Notes under the pieces: model-generated | The model's database searches: none | What the model was told of the DNA's origin: nothing | What the model saw: only the letters and a program-made list of their open reading frames with translations | Position numbers and translations under genes: made by a program | Shown here: positions 50,127 through 57,636 of the stretch, piece by piece | Numbering within the stretch: the stretch's first letter is position 1 | How the letters are laid out: each line of letters begins with the position of its first letter | Source: Propionibacteriaceae bacterium | GTDB lineage: Bacteria > Actinomycetota > Actinomycetes > Propionibacteriales > Propionibacteriaceae | Direction: 5' to 3' | Assembly (NCBI GenBank): GCA_030532575.1 | Contig: JAUNKV010000013.1 | Span: 1-63,699, forward strand | Length of the DNA stretch: 63,699 bases

Positions 50127-52127
50127 ATGACGACCCCCACCATTGAGAACATGTACTGGGCCGACGGCGGAGACATCGCCGACACCAAGGCCCCCCAGGT
50201 CGAGATCGACAAGGTCTGGAAGACCCGCCAGTTCCAGGCGAAGCTGGTCAACCCGGCCAACCGCCGCAAGCTGAGCGTCATCATCGTCGGCACCGGCCTG
50301 GCCGGTGGTGCTGCAGCCGCCACCCTCGGCGAGGCGGGCTACAACGTCCTCAACTTCTGCTACCAGGACAGCCCCCGCCGCGCCCACTCCATCGCCGCCC
50401 AGGGTGGCATCAATGCGGCGAAGAACTACCGCAATGACAACGACTCCACCCACCGGCTGTTCTACGACACGGTCAAGGGTGGCGACTACCGCGCCCGTGA
50501 GACCAACGTCTACCGCCTGGCCGAGGTGTCGGCGAACATCATCGACCAGTGCGTGGCCCAGGGCGTGCCCTTCGCCCGCGAGTACGGCGGCCTGCTGGAC
50601 ACCCGTTCCTTCGGTGGCGTGCAGGTGCAGCGCACCTTCTACGCCCGTGGCCAGACCGGCCAGCAGCTCCTGATCGGCTGCTACCAGCAGCTGGAGCGCC
50701 AGGTCGAGGCGGGTACGGTGAAGATGTACCCGCGCCACGAGATGATCGAGCTGATCGTCGTCGACGGTCGGGCGCGTGGCATCGTGACCCGCAACATGGT
50801 CAACGGCAAGGTGGAGGCCTGGACCGCTGATGCGGTGGTGCTGGCCACCGGCGGCTACGGCAACGTGTTCTTCCTGTCCACCAACGCCATGGGCTGCAAC
50901 GCCACCGCCGTGTGGCGTGCCCACCGCAAGGGGGCCTACTTCGGCAACCCCTGCTACACGCAGATCCACCCGACCTGCATCCCGGTGCACGGCGACACCC
51001 AGTCCAAGCTGACCCTGATGTCCGAGTCGCTGCGAAACGATGGCCGGATCTGGGTGCCGAAGAAGGCCGAGGACTGCTCGAAGGACCCCCGCCAGATCCC
51101 GGAGGAGGCGCGCGACTACTACCTGGAGCGCATCTACCCGGCGTTCGGCAACCTGGTGCCCCGGGACATCGCCTCGCGCCAGGCCAAGAACATGTGCGAC
51201 GAGGGTCGCGGCGTCGGCCCCGCCGTCGCCGAGAAGCAGCCCGACGGCACCACCAAGCAGGTGCGGCGCGGTGTCTACCTGGATTTCTCCGATGCCATCA
51301 ACCGGATGGGCAAGGACGCCGTCGAGAAGAAGTACGGCAACCTGTTCGACATGTACCAGCAGATCACCGGTGAGAACCCCTACGAGGTGCCGATGCGCAT
51401 CTACCCGGCGGTTCACTACACGATGGGTGGGCTGTGGGTGGACTACGACCTGCAGTCCTCCATCACCGGCCTGTACGTCTGCGGTGAGGCCAACTTCTCC
51501 GACCACGGCGCGAACCGGCTCGGGGCCTCGGCCCTGATGCAGGGCCTGGCCGACGGCTACTTCGTGCTGCCGAACACCATCAACGACTACCTGGCGTCGG
51601 CGCCGTTCGAGAAGCTGGGCAACGACCACCCCGAGGTGGTCGCCGCCGTGGCCTCGGCCAAGGAACGGATCAACCGTCTGCTCAGCATCCAGGGCACCCG
51701 CTCGGTCGACTCCTTCCACAAGGAGCTGGGCCAGATCATGTGGGAGTACTGCGGCATGGAGCGTACGGAGGCCGGGCTGAAGAAGGCCATCGAGCTGATC
51801 CGCAGGCTGCGTGAGGACTACTGGAACAACGTGCGTGTCACCGGCGTCAACGAGGACTTCAACCAGGCCCTCGAACGTGCCGGCCGTGTCGCCGACTTCA
51901 TGGAGCTGGGCGAGCTGATGTGCATCGACGCCCTGCACCGCCGTGAGTCCTGCGGTGGTCACTTCCGCGCCGAGTCCCAGACGGAGGAGGGCGAGGCCCT
52001 GCGGCACGACGACGAGTTCCTCTACGTGGCCGCGTGGGAGTGGACCGGTGAGGGGGCCAAACCGGTGCTGCACCGCGAGCCCCTCGTCTACAAGGCAATC
52101 GAACTGAAGCAACGGAGTTACAAGTGA
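50127..52127 (+). CDS. sdhA: succinate dehydrogenase flavoprotein subunit
   Basis: A 666-residue flavoprotein. FAD-binding Rossmann motif [19 protein letters not shown], covalent FAD motif [14 protein letters not shown], substrate-site segments [21 protein letters not shown], and the catalytic-arginine region RGVGPAV, then [21 protein letters not shown] near 470. It is of the longer actinobacterial/Bacteroidetes fumarate-reductase-like type. ATG at 50127 is used; an in-frame GTG at 50115 overlaps the sdhC stop and would add four residues. It overlaps sdhB by 4 bases. Confidence 0.96.
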   Translation: MTTPTIENMYWADGGDIADTKAPQVEIDKVWKTRQFQAKLVNPANRRKLSVIIVGTGLAGGAAAATLGEAGYNVLNFCYQDSPRRAHSIAAQGGINAAKNYRNDNDSTHRLFYDTVKGGDYRARETNVYRLAEVSANIIDQCVAQGVPFAREYGGLLDTRSFGGVQVQRTFYARGQTGQQLLIGCYQQLERQVEAGTVKMYPRHEMIELIVVDGRARGIVTRNMVNGKVEAWTADAVVLATGGYGNVFFLSTNAMGCNATAVWRAHRKGAYFGNPCYTQIHPTCIPVHGDTQSKLTLMSESLRNDGRIWVPKKAEDCSKDPRQIPEEARDYYLERIYPAFGNLVPRDIASRQAKNMCDEGRGVGPAVAEKQPDGTTKQVRRGVYLDFSDAINRMGKDAVEKKYGNLFDMYQQITGENPYEVPMRIYPAVHYTMGGLWVDYDLQSSITGLYVCGEANFSDHGANRLGASALMQGLADGYFVLPNTINDYLASAPFEKLGNDHPEVVAAVASAKERINRLLSIQGTRSVDSFHKELGQIMWEYCGMERTEAGLKKAIELIRRLREDYWNNVRVTGVNEDFNQALERAGRVADFMELGELMCIDALHRRESCGGHFRAESQTEEGEALRHDDEFLYVAAWEWTGEGAKPVLHREPLVYKAIELKQRSYK

Positions 52128-52873
52128 AGCTCAAGCTGCGCATCTGGCGCCAGGCCGGTCCCAACGCGACCGGCCAGATGGTCGACTACCACCTCGACAA
52201 CGTCTCCGAGGACATGTCCTTCCTCGAGATGCTGGACATGCTCAACGAGCAGCTCACCGCGGAGAACAAGGAGCCCGTGGCCTTCGATCACGACTGCCGC
52301 GAGGGCATCTGCGGCATGTGTGGCGTGGTCATCAACGGGGTTGCCCATGGCGGCTCCGCCACCACCACCTGTCAGCTGCACATGCGCTCCTTCGCCGACG
52401 GTGCCACCATCGAGATCGAGCCCTGGCGGGCCGGGGCCTTCCCGGTCATCAAGGACCTCGCGGTGGACCGCACGGCCCTCGACCGGATCATCGCCTCCGG
52501 CGGTTACATCTCGTCGAACACGGGGTCCGCTCCCGATGCCCATGCCACCCCCGCCCCGAAGCGGGAGGCCGACAAGGCGTTCGACAACGCCACCTGCATC
52601 GGCTGTGGCGCCTGCGTGGCGGCCTGCCCGAACTCCTCGGGAATGCTGTTCACCGCTGCCAAGATCACGCACCTGGCGATGCTGCCCCAGGGGCAGCCGG
52701 AGCGCTACCGCCGGGTCAAGGCGATGGTCGCCCAGCACGACGAGGAGGGCTTCGGCAACTGCACCAACATCGGTGAGTGCGCGGCGGTCTGCCCGAAGGG
52801 CATCCCGCTGGAGTCCATCTCCCAGCTGAACCGCGACCTCATCAAGTCGCTGTTCAAGGGCGACGGGAAGTAA
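52124..52873 (+). CDS. sdhB: succinate dehydrogenase iron-sulfur subunit
   Basis: A 249-residue protein with an N-terminal plant-type ferredoxin domain ([15 protein letters not shown] and CQLHM) and a C-terminal bacterial ferredoxin domain ([16 protein letters not shown] and [15 protein letters not shown]), which carry [2Fe-2S], [4Fe-4S] and [3Fe-4S] clusters. The motif [11 protein letters not shown] and the middle region [13 protein letters not shown] are as in the Gram-positive group. It passes electrons from FAD to quinone. A terminator follows. Confidence 0.97.
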   Translation: MKLKLRIWRQAGPNATGQMVDYHLDNVSEDMSFLEMLDMLNEQLTAENKEPVAFDHDCREGICGMCGVVINGVAHGGSATTTCQLHMRSFADGATIEIEPWRAGAFPVIKDLAVDRTALDRIIASGGYISSNTGSAPDAHATPAPKREADKAFDNATCIGCGACVAACPNSSGMLFTAAKITHLAMLPQGQPERYRRVKAMVAQHDEEGFGNCTNIGECAAVCPKGIPLESISQLNRDLIKSLFKGDGK

Positions 52874-52896
52874 GAGGGTCACCCACCCAGCCACCC

Positions 52897-52929
52897 ACGC
52901 GGGGCGTCGGATCATCCGACGCCCCGCGT
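52897..52929 (+). terminator. terminator of sdhCAB
   Basis: ACGCGGGGCGTCGGA and its perfect complement TCCGACGCCCCGCGT enclose TCA, a 15-bp stem 23 bases after the sdhB stop. The tail is T-poor (tggcttt). Confidence 0.75.
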
Positions 52930-52959
52930 TGGCTTTCCCCGGCACCCAACTGGCATACT
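52929..52959 (+). promoter_or_regulatory. rplS promoter
   Basis: TTGGCT and CATACT are separated by 19 bases. A hairpin of GCCACAG (53005-53011) with CTGTGGC (53055-53061) lies in the leader; it may be a ribosomal-protein leader but matches no motif known to me. Confidence 0.4.
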
Positions 52960-53078
52960 TGGGTGCTGTTGCCCGCAAGGGCAGCCCACCGCGCATCGAC
53001 TCCTGCCACAGGGGGATCGCTCGGGGCGTGGCGGACCACAACTACCGCAGTGTCCTGTGGCACTGACGAGGACAGATC

Positions 53079-53429
53079 ATGACCAACCCGATCATCAAGG
53101 CCATCGACGAGGCCTCCCTGCGCACCGATCTGCCGGAGTTCCGCGCCGGTGACTCCGTGCGTGTCCACGTGCGAGTCATCGAGGGCAGCCGCTCCCGTAT
53201 CCAGGTGTTCGCCGGCGTCGTCATCGCCCGCAACGCCGGTGGCGTGCAGGAGGCCTTCACCGTCCGCAAGGTCAGCTTCGGCGTCGGCGTCGAGCGGACC
53301 TTCCCGCTGCACAGCCCCATCATCGAGAAGATCGAGGTGGAGCGTCGCGGTGACGTCCGCCGTGCGAAGCTCTACTACCTGCGTGGGCTGCGTGGCAAGG
53401 CCGCAAAGATCAAGGAGAAGCGCGTCTGA
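53079..53429 (+). CDS. rplS: 50S ribosomal protein bL19
   Basis: A 116-residue L19. Core: [60 protein letters not shown] and the tail [20 protein letters not shown], an essentially complete family sequence. GAGGACAG lies upstream. A hairpin terminator follows the stop. Confidence 0.98.
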   Translation: MTNPIIKAIDEASLRTDLPEFRAGDSVRVHVRVIEGSRSRIQVFAGVVIARNAGGVQEAFTVRKVSFGVGVERTFPLHSPIIEKIEVERRGDVRRAKLYYLRGLRGKAAKIKEKRV

Positions 53430-53442
53430 GTGTCGGCTTCTT

Positions 53443-53480
53443 GGCCCGCGCCGGTAGGGTGTGTCCCGACGGCGCGGGCC
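53443..53480 (+). terminator. rplS terminator with lepB -10 box in its loop
   Basis: GGCCCGCGCC (53443-53452) pairs with GGCGCGGGCC (53471-53480), followed by GTTTTC. The loop holds TAGGGT (53455-53460), a likely -10 for lepB with its start near 53467. Confidence 0.65.
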
Positions 53481-53505
53481 GTTTTCGTCGTGTGAAGGAG
53501 AGAGC

Positions 53506-54294
53506 GTGACCGAGGCCACGGAGAACGCACAGGCCAAGGGCGAGAGCAAAGCCCCCCGGTCGCTTGGCCGTAGGGTGCTCGGCGGGGTGGGGGAGATCGC
53601 GGTCATCATCATCGGGGCCCTTGTCATCTCGACGCTGCTGCGCAGCTTCGTCGCCCAGATGTTCGTGATTCCCAGCGGATCGATGGAGAACACCCTCCAG
53701 ATCGGGGATCGCGTCCTGGTGTCGAAGTTCGGTGGGTTCCAGCGTGGGGATGTGGTTGTCTTCGCTGACCCCGGGACCTGGCTGCCGGAGAACACCAAGG
53801 AGTCCACTGCGCTGGAGCAGACCCTCGAGTTCATCGGTGTGCTGCCCAATTCCGGGGAGGAATACCTCATCAAGCGCGTGGTCGGGATGCCCGGGGACCG
53901 GGTGAAGTGCTGCACCACGGAGGGAGAGGTGACGGTCAACGGTGCCGCACTGGAGGAATCCAGCTACCTCTACACCGAGTCGGGGGTGCAGGTTGCCCCC
54001 TCCAGCGTCACCTTCGACGTGGTGGTGCCGAAGGATCACGTGTTCGTCATGGGCGATCACCGCAACTCCTCGGCAGATTCGCGCTGCAGGCTGGAGCAGG
54101 AGGGGCCGGACGGCAATCAGGGGTCAGGAGCCTTCGTACCGACGAAGAAGGTGGTGGGCGCGGCAGTGGCCATCGTCGCACCGCTCAACCGTTTGGCGAC
54201 GTTCCAGGTGCCGAAGGCCTACGAGAACGTCCCGGCGCCGGAGGACTCACCGCCGGAGAAGGCCATCATCATCGAGGCCCCGCCCGGGTGCTGA
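53506..54294 (+). CDS. lepB: type I signal peptidase
   Basis: A 262-residue membrane protease that cleaves Sec signal peptides. One N-terminal helix (EIAVIIIGALVISTLL) precedes the catalytic box B with the serine in VIPSGSMENTL, the box C LVSKFGGFQRGDVVVF, the general-base lysine in YLIKRVVGMPGD, and box E DHVFVMGDHRNSSADSR. GTG start with AAGGAGAG ahead. It overlaps rnhB by 7 bases (GTG at 54288 for rnhB before the lepB stop at 54294). Confidence 0.95.
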   Translation: MTEATENAQAKGESKAPRSLGRRVLGGVGEIAVIIIGALVISTLLRSFVAQMFVIPSGSMENTLQIGDRVLVSKFGGFQRGDVVVFADPGTWLPENTKESTALEQTLEFIGVLPNSGEEYLIKRVVGMPGDRVKCCTTEGEVTVNGAALEESSYLYTESGVQVAPSSVTFDVVVPKDHVFVMGDHRNSSADSRCRLEQEGPDGNQGSGAFVPTKKVVGAAVAIVAPLNRLATFQVPKAYENVPAPEDSPPEKAIIIEAPPGC

Positions 54295-54908
54295 CCCCGG
54301 ACCACTACGAGACGCTGCTGGGGCAGGCCGGACTGGCCCCCGTGGCAGGCGTTGACGAGGCGGGGCGGGGGGCCTGCGCGGGTCCCCTCGTCGCGGCGGC
54401 GGTGATCCTCGACCCCGCCCGACCGATCCCGGGGCTGGACGACTCCAAGGCGCTCTCGGCCACCCGCCGGAAGGCCCTGTACGAGGCGATTGTCGAGCAG
54501 GCCCTGGCGGTGTCCTGGGTGCGGGTGGAACCCGCCGAGTGTGACGCGCTCGGGATGCACGAGGCCGACATCCAGGGGATGCGTCGCGCTGTCGCCAGGC
54601 TGGCGGTGCGGCCCGCGTTCGTGCTCACCGACGGCTTCCCCGTCGATGGCCTGGGGGTGCCGGGGCTGGGTGTGTGGAAGGGGGACCAGGTGGCGGCCTG
54701 CGTCAGTGCTGCCTCCATCGTCGCGAAGGTGACGCGGGACGCCATCATGGTGGCCTATGACGCCGACCACCCCGGTTACGGGCTGGCCGGGCACAAGGGC
54801 TACTGCACCCGGGCGCACCTGCAGGCGCTGGCCGAGCTCGGCCCCAGCGACATCCACCGGTTGAGCTACTCGTGCGTGGCGGATGCGGCTAAGGTAGGGG
54901 GATCATGA
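54288..54908 (+). CDS. rnhB: ribonuclease HII
   Basis: A 206-residue enzyme nicking RNA-DNA hybrids. Catalytic acids: Asp in VAGVDEAGRGACAGPLVAAA and its adjacent Glu, Asp in GLDDSKALS, and the later aspartate in AFVLTDGFPV. It has the KGDQVAACVSAASIVAKVTRD segment and ends LSYSCVAD. The start is the GTG at 54288, which overlaps the lepB end. It is followed with a 4-base overlap by DUF2469, a conserved actinobacterial order. Confidence 0.94.
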   Translation: MLTPDHYETLLGQAGLAPVAGVDEAGRGACAGPLVAAAVILDPARPIPGLDDSKALSATRRKALYEAIVEQALAVSWVRVEPAECDALGMHEADIQGMRRAVARLAVRPAFVLTDGFPVDGLGVPGLGVWKGDQVAACVSAASIVAKVTRDAIMVAYDADHPGYGLAGHKGYCTRAHLQALAELGPSDIHRLSYSCVADAAKVGGS

Positions 54909-55216
54909 GCGCCGAAGACCTTGAGCAGTACGAGAGCAAGCTGGAGCTTGACCTCTACCACGAGTACAAGGACGTCATCAGCATCTTCACCTACGCGGTG
55001 GAGACCGAACGTCGCTTCTACCTGTGCAACGCCGTGGACCTGAAGGTCCGCACCGAGGGCGGCGACGTCTACTACGAGGTGTCGATGGGGGACGCCTGGG
55101 TGTGGGACATGTACCGCCCGGCCCGGTTCGTGAAGTCCGCGAAGGTACTGACCTTCCGGGACGTCTCCATCGAGGAGATCGTCCACTCCGACCTGCAGGT
55201 GCCGGACCAGCGCTGA
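54905..55216 (+). CDS. DUF2469 protein
   Basis: A 103-residue acidic protein conserved in actinobacteria as DUF2469: MSAEDLEQYESKLELDLYHE with the family sequence SAEDLEKYE...ELxLYREYRDV, then YAVETERRFYLCNAVDLKVR and VSMGDAWVWDMYRPARFVKS. Its function is unknown, but it is nearly always beside rnhB. ATG overlaps rnhB. The 5' TAAGGT about 9 bases ahead may be an internal promoter. Confidence 0.9.
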   Translation: MSAEDLEQYESKLELDLYHEYKDVISIFTYAVETERRFYLCNAVDLKVRTEGGDVYYEVSMGDAWVWDMYRPARFVKSAKVLTFRDVSIEEIVHSDLQVPDQR

Positions 55217-55228
55217 GCCCGGGCAAAC

Positions 55229-57157
55229 TCACACCGGCAGCTTTTCAGCCCAGAAGGCCATGACCGCCTCGAAGCGCTGACGCCGGTGCCACGGGGTGCC
55301 GCTGCGGGTCAGCTCGTGGTCCTCACCGGGGAAGACCAACATTTCGGCCTCGACCCCAGCCTGTTTGAGCAGTGCGTGGTACTGCAGGCCTTGGTGCAGC
55401 GGGCAGCGCAGGTCCTGCTCGGAGTGGATGACCAGCGTCGGGGTGCGTACCTGGTCGATGTGGGTGATGGGGGACTGACGGTCGGCCTCGGTGCGGTCGT
55501 GGCTGGTGTACTGCTGGGGGAAGAACCAGCCGATGTCGGAGGAGCCGATGAAGCTCCAGGTGTCGAGGAAGGCGCGCTCCACGATGGCACCGGAGAAGCG
55601 GTGGTCGTGGGCGATGATCCAGGCCGTCAGGTAGCCGCCGTAGGAGCCTCCCATGATGCCCAGCCGGGTGCGGTCCAGGCCGGGGTGCTGGTCCAGACAG
55701 TGGTCCAGGAAGGCCAACACGTCAGCCATGTCGAGGTTGCCCAGGTCCCCCTTGATGGCTCGGCCGTGCTCGGTGCCGTAGCCCCAGGAGCCCCGGGGGT
55801 TGCACATCACCACCGCGTAGCCCGCTTCGAGTGCAACCTGGGCCTCGTCGAAGAAGGTACGGCGGTAGCCGTGGTAGGGACCGCCGTGGATCATGAGCAG
55901 CACCGGGTGTGGGCCGTTGCCTGCGGGCTGCAGCAGCCAGCCATGGACCGGGTGGCCGTCCGGGGCGGTGGCGGTGACCTCGAGGGGCTGGGCCACGGTC
56001 GGCAGGTCGGCGGAGAAATCGGTGAGCACCTCCCAGCGATCCTCACGTAGCACGGCGAGTTCCCCGCTGCTGGTGGCGCTGGTCACCGTCGCGACGATCA
56101 CCTCACCGGCGGCAGCCACGGACTCGACATCCCAGACCGGGTCCGTGATGGCCCGGGTGTCGTCTGGGCCAACGATCACGGCGTGCTGTGAGCCGCGGTG
56201 CACCACCGGGACGATCACCTGGCCGCTCGGGATGGGAGCGGCGGGACCGGCGACGGTGACATCGGCGAGTTCGCGGGCCGGGGTTCCGGCCAGCCAGACG
56301 GTGCCGTGGTGGCCGACGAAGTCCACGCCGTCGCCCACCCTCCCGGCAGTGAAGTAGAGGTTGTCCTCGGCGCGGGTGGGGGCGGCTGCGTCCAGGTCGA
56401 GGCCTGCGGTCAGCGACTCCGGAGCTGCATCCCGGCGCAGCCGCCACAGCTCGGTCTCCAGGGTCTCGTCTCCTGCGAGGTTGGCCGTGGTCAGCACGGA
56501 ACCGTCGGCATCGAAGATGGGCCAGGACCAGTCCACATCGGTGTGGGTGAGCTGGGTCGGCTCCGGGAATCGGGGCGGGACGGCGACGTCGTGGGCCTTG
56601 CCCTGGCCGCGTACCTCGAGGGAGGGTTCGGCCTGCGGGTCTGGGACCGCGACGGTGAAGACCTGGGCGGGGCGGTCCCGGAACCAGCCGAGCCCGTTGT
56701 GCCGGGTCTGGAACTCGCGGAAGGCGCGGGGGCTCTCGTGGGCGGCGTCGATGTCCTCGGCCGTGCCGTAGCGCCCTGTGGCGGGGACCCGGGAGATGAA
56801 GACCAGCTGGCTGGAGTCGTCGGAGAAGGAGAAGGCCGAGACCCCCAGCTTCTGGTCGGTGACCTGGATGGCCTCCCCGCCGTCCCAAGGGGTGATGAAC
56901 AGCTGTGGGGGAGCCCCGGCCTCGCGTCTGAGGAAGGCCAGCAGGGAACCGTCCGGTGAGAACTGCGGGGCGAAATCGTGATAGCCCCGGGTGATCCTGC
57001 GGGCGGGGCCACCGGCCAGAGGCACCCGCCAGAGCTGACCGATGTAGTCGTCCACCGCGAAGCTTGGGCGGGTCACGGCGACGACGGCGACGTCGCCGTC
57101 CGGGTGCACTGCCGGGCGGGAGAGGGTGCGGAGGGATTCGAGCTGGTCTGGACGCAT
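55229..57157 (-). CDS. S9 family prolyl oligopeptidase-like peptidase
   Basis: A 642-residue serine peptidase. An N-terminal beta-propeller (about 1-370, repeats such as RRITRGYHDFAPQFSPDGS) precedes the alpha/beta-hydrolase domain: HGWLLQPAGNGPHPVLLMIH, then GSWGYGTEHGRAIKGDLGN, the nucleophile Ser in GIMGGSYGGYLTAW, the Asp in IHSEQDLRCPLHQ and the His in EDHELTRSG. It cleaves short peptides, typically after proline or a dipeptide. No signal peptide, so probably cytosolic. The start at 57157 is chosen because TAACAT is 7 bases upstream; 57181 and 57166 are alternatives. Confidence 0.92.
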   Translation of the reverse strand: MRPDQLESLRTLSRPAVHPDGDVAVVAVTRPSFAVDDYIGQLWRVPLAGGPARRITRGYHDFAPQFSPDGSLLAFLRREAGAPPQLFITPWDGGEAIQVTDQKLGVSAFSFSDDSSQLVFISRVPATGRYGTAEDIDAAHESPRAFREFQTRHNGLGWFRDRPAQVFTVAVPDPQAEPSLEVRGQGKAHDVAVPPRFPEPTQLTHTDVDWSWPIFDADGSVLTTANLAGDETLETELWRLRRDAAPESLTAGLDLDAAAPTRAEDNLYFTAGRVGDGVDFVGHHGTVWLAGTPARELADVTVAGPAAPIPSGQVIVPVVHRGSQHAVIVGPDDTRAITDPVWDVESVAAAGEVIVATVTSATSSGELAVLREDRWEVLTDFSADLPTVAQPLEVTATAPDGHPVHGWLLQPAGNGPHPVLLMIHGGPYHGYRRTFFDEAQVALEAGYAVVMCNPRGSWGYGTEHGRAIKGDLGNLDMADVLAFLDHCLDQHPGLDRTRLGIMGGSYGGYLTAWIIAHDHRFSGAIVERAFLDTWSFIGSSDIGWFFPQQYTSHDRTEADRQSPITHIDQVRTPTLVIHSEQDLRCPLHQGLQYHALLKQAGVEAEMLVFPGEDHELTRSGTPWHRRQRFEAVMAFWAEKLPV

Positions 57158-57164
57158 GACCGAC

Positions 57165-57170
57165 ATGTTA
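57165..57170 (-). promoter_or_regulatory. -10 box TAACAT for leaderless S9 peptidase mRNA
   Basis: Seven bases separate it from the ATG at 57157 on the reverse strand. Confidence 0.5.
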
Positions 57171-57255
57171 TTACCGAGCATGCAGGTGGTGGGAGTGGGC
57201 GTTTGGGCCGGTCGCCTTTTTGGCCGAATCGGTGCTGCCGGGGAAACGGGGCCGC

Positions 57256-57261
57256 TACAGT
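57256..57261 (+). promoter_or_regulatory. -10 box TACAGT upstream of the type VII-like locus
   Basis: The transcript would start about 30 bases before the ATG at 57298; GAAGGAGG provides the ribosome site. Confidence 0.4.
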
Positions 57262-57297
57262 GGTGCCTGCAGTCAGCAGCGTGGCGAAGGAGGTGTG

Positions 57298-57636
57298 ATG
57301 TCGGAGCTCAGGTTCGACCGTGATGCGGTTGGCGTCAGTGCGAAGCGGGACTGGCATGATGCCGAGGTGATCGGAAGGATTGCGGGATTCGCCAGTTCGG
57401 TGGAGACGGCAGGCACGGCCACTGCCGTGGGGGAGCACCTCGATGCCGGGGCGGTCGCGCTGGAGGCCATGACTGCGCGCTGTGTCAGTGTGGTGCAGAT
57501 GATCGTGGCCGAGTGTTCGGATGCGGCGGCGGTGCTGGGCTCCGGGCAGGAGTCGGCCATCGCGGACATGGACACCACGGAGAGCACCACCACCGCGATG
57601 TATGACCAGATCTTTGCGCGGATGGAGGGCAAGTGA
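57298..57636 (+). CDS. small helical protein, WXG100/ESX-like
   Basis: A 112-residue, almost wholly helical protein without signal peptide. Two long amphipathic helices are visible: EVIGRIAGFASSVETAGTAT and ALEAMTARCVSVVQMIVAEC, separated by a loop, with a further helix at ESAIADMDTTESTTTAMYDQ. A Trp lies at DWHDAEV near residue 19. Length, lack of leader and arrangement resemble WXG100/ESAT-6-like proteins of type VII secretion, though a clear W-x-G is not present. Strong GAAGGAGG upstream. Its stop overlaps the start of the 931-residue gene by 4 bases, so the two are coupled, as ESX partners and their substrates often are. No EccC/EssC ATPase is in the window. Confidence 0.6.
   Translation: MSELRFDRDAVGVSAKRDWHDAEVIGRIAGFASSVETAGTATAVGEHLDAGAVALEAMTARCVSVVQMIVAECSDAAAVLGSGQESAIADMDTTESTTTAMYDQIFARMEGK

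Noticed and set aside
50034-52112. Long reverse-strand frame antisense to sdhA
   Set aside because: Mirror of a conserved gene in GC-rich DNA, low-complexity composition and no start signals.
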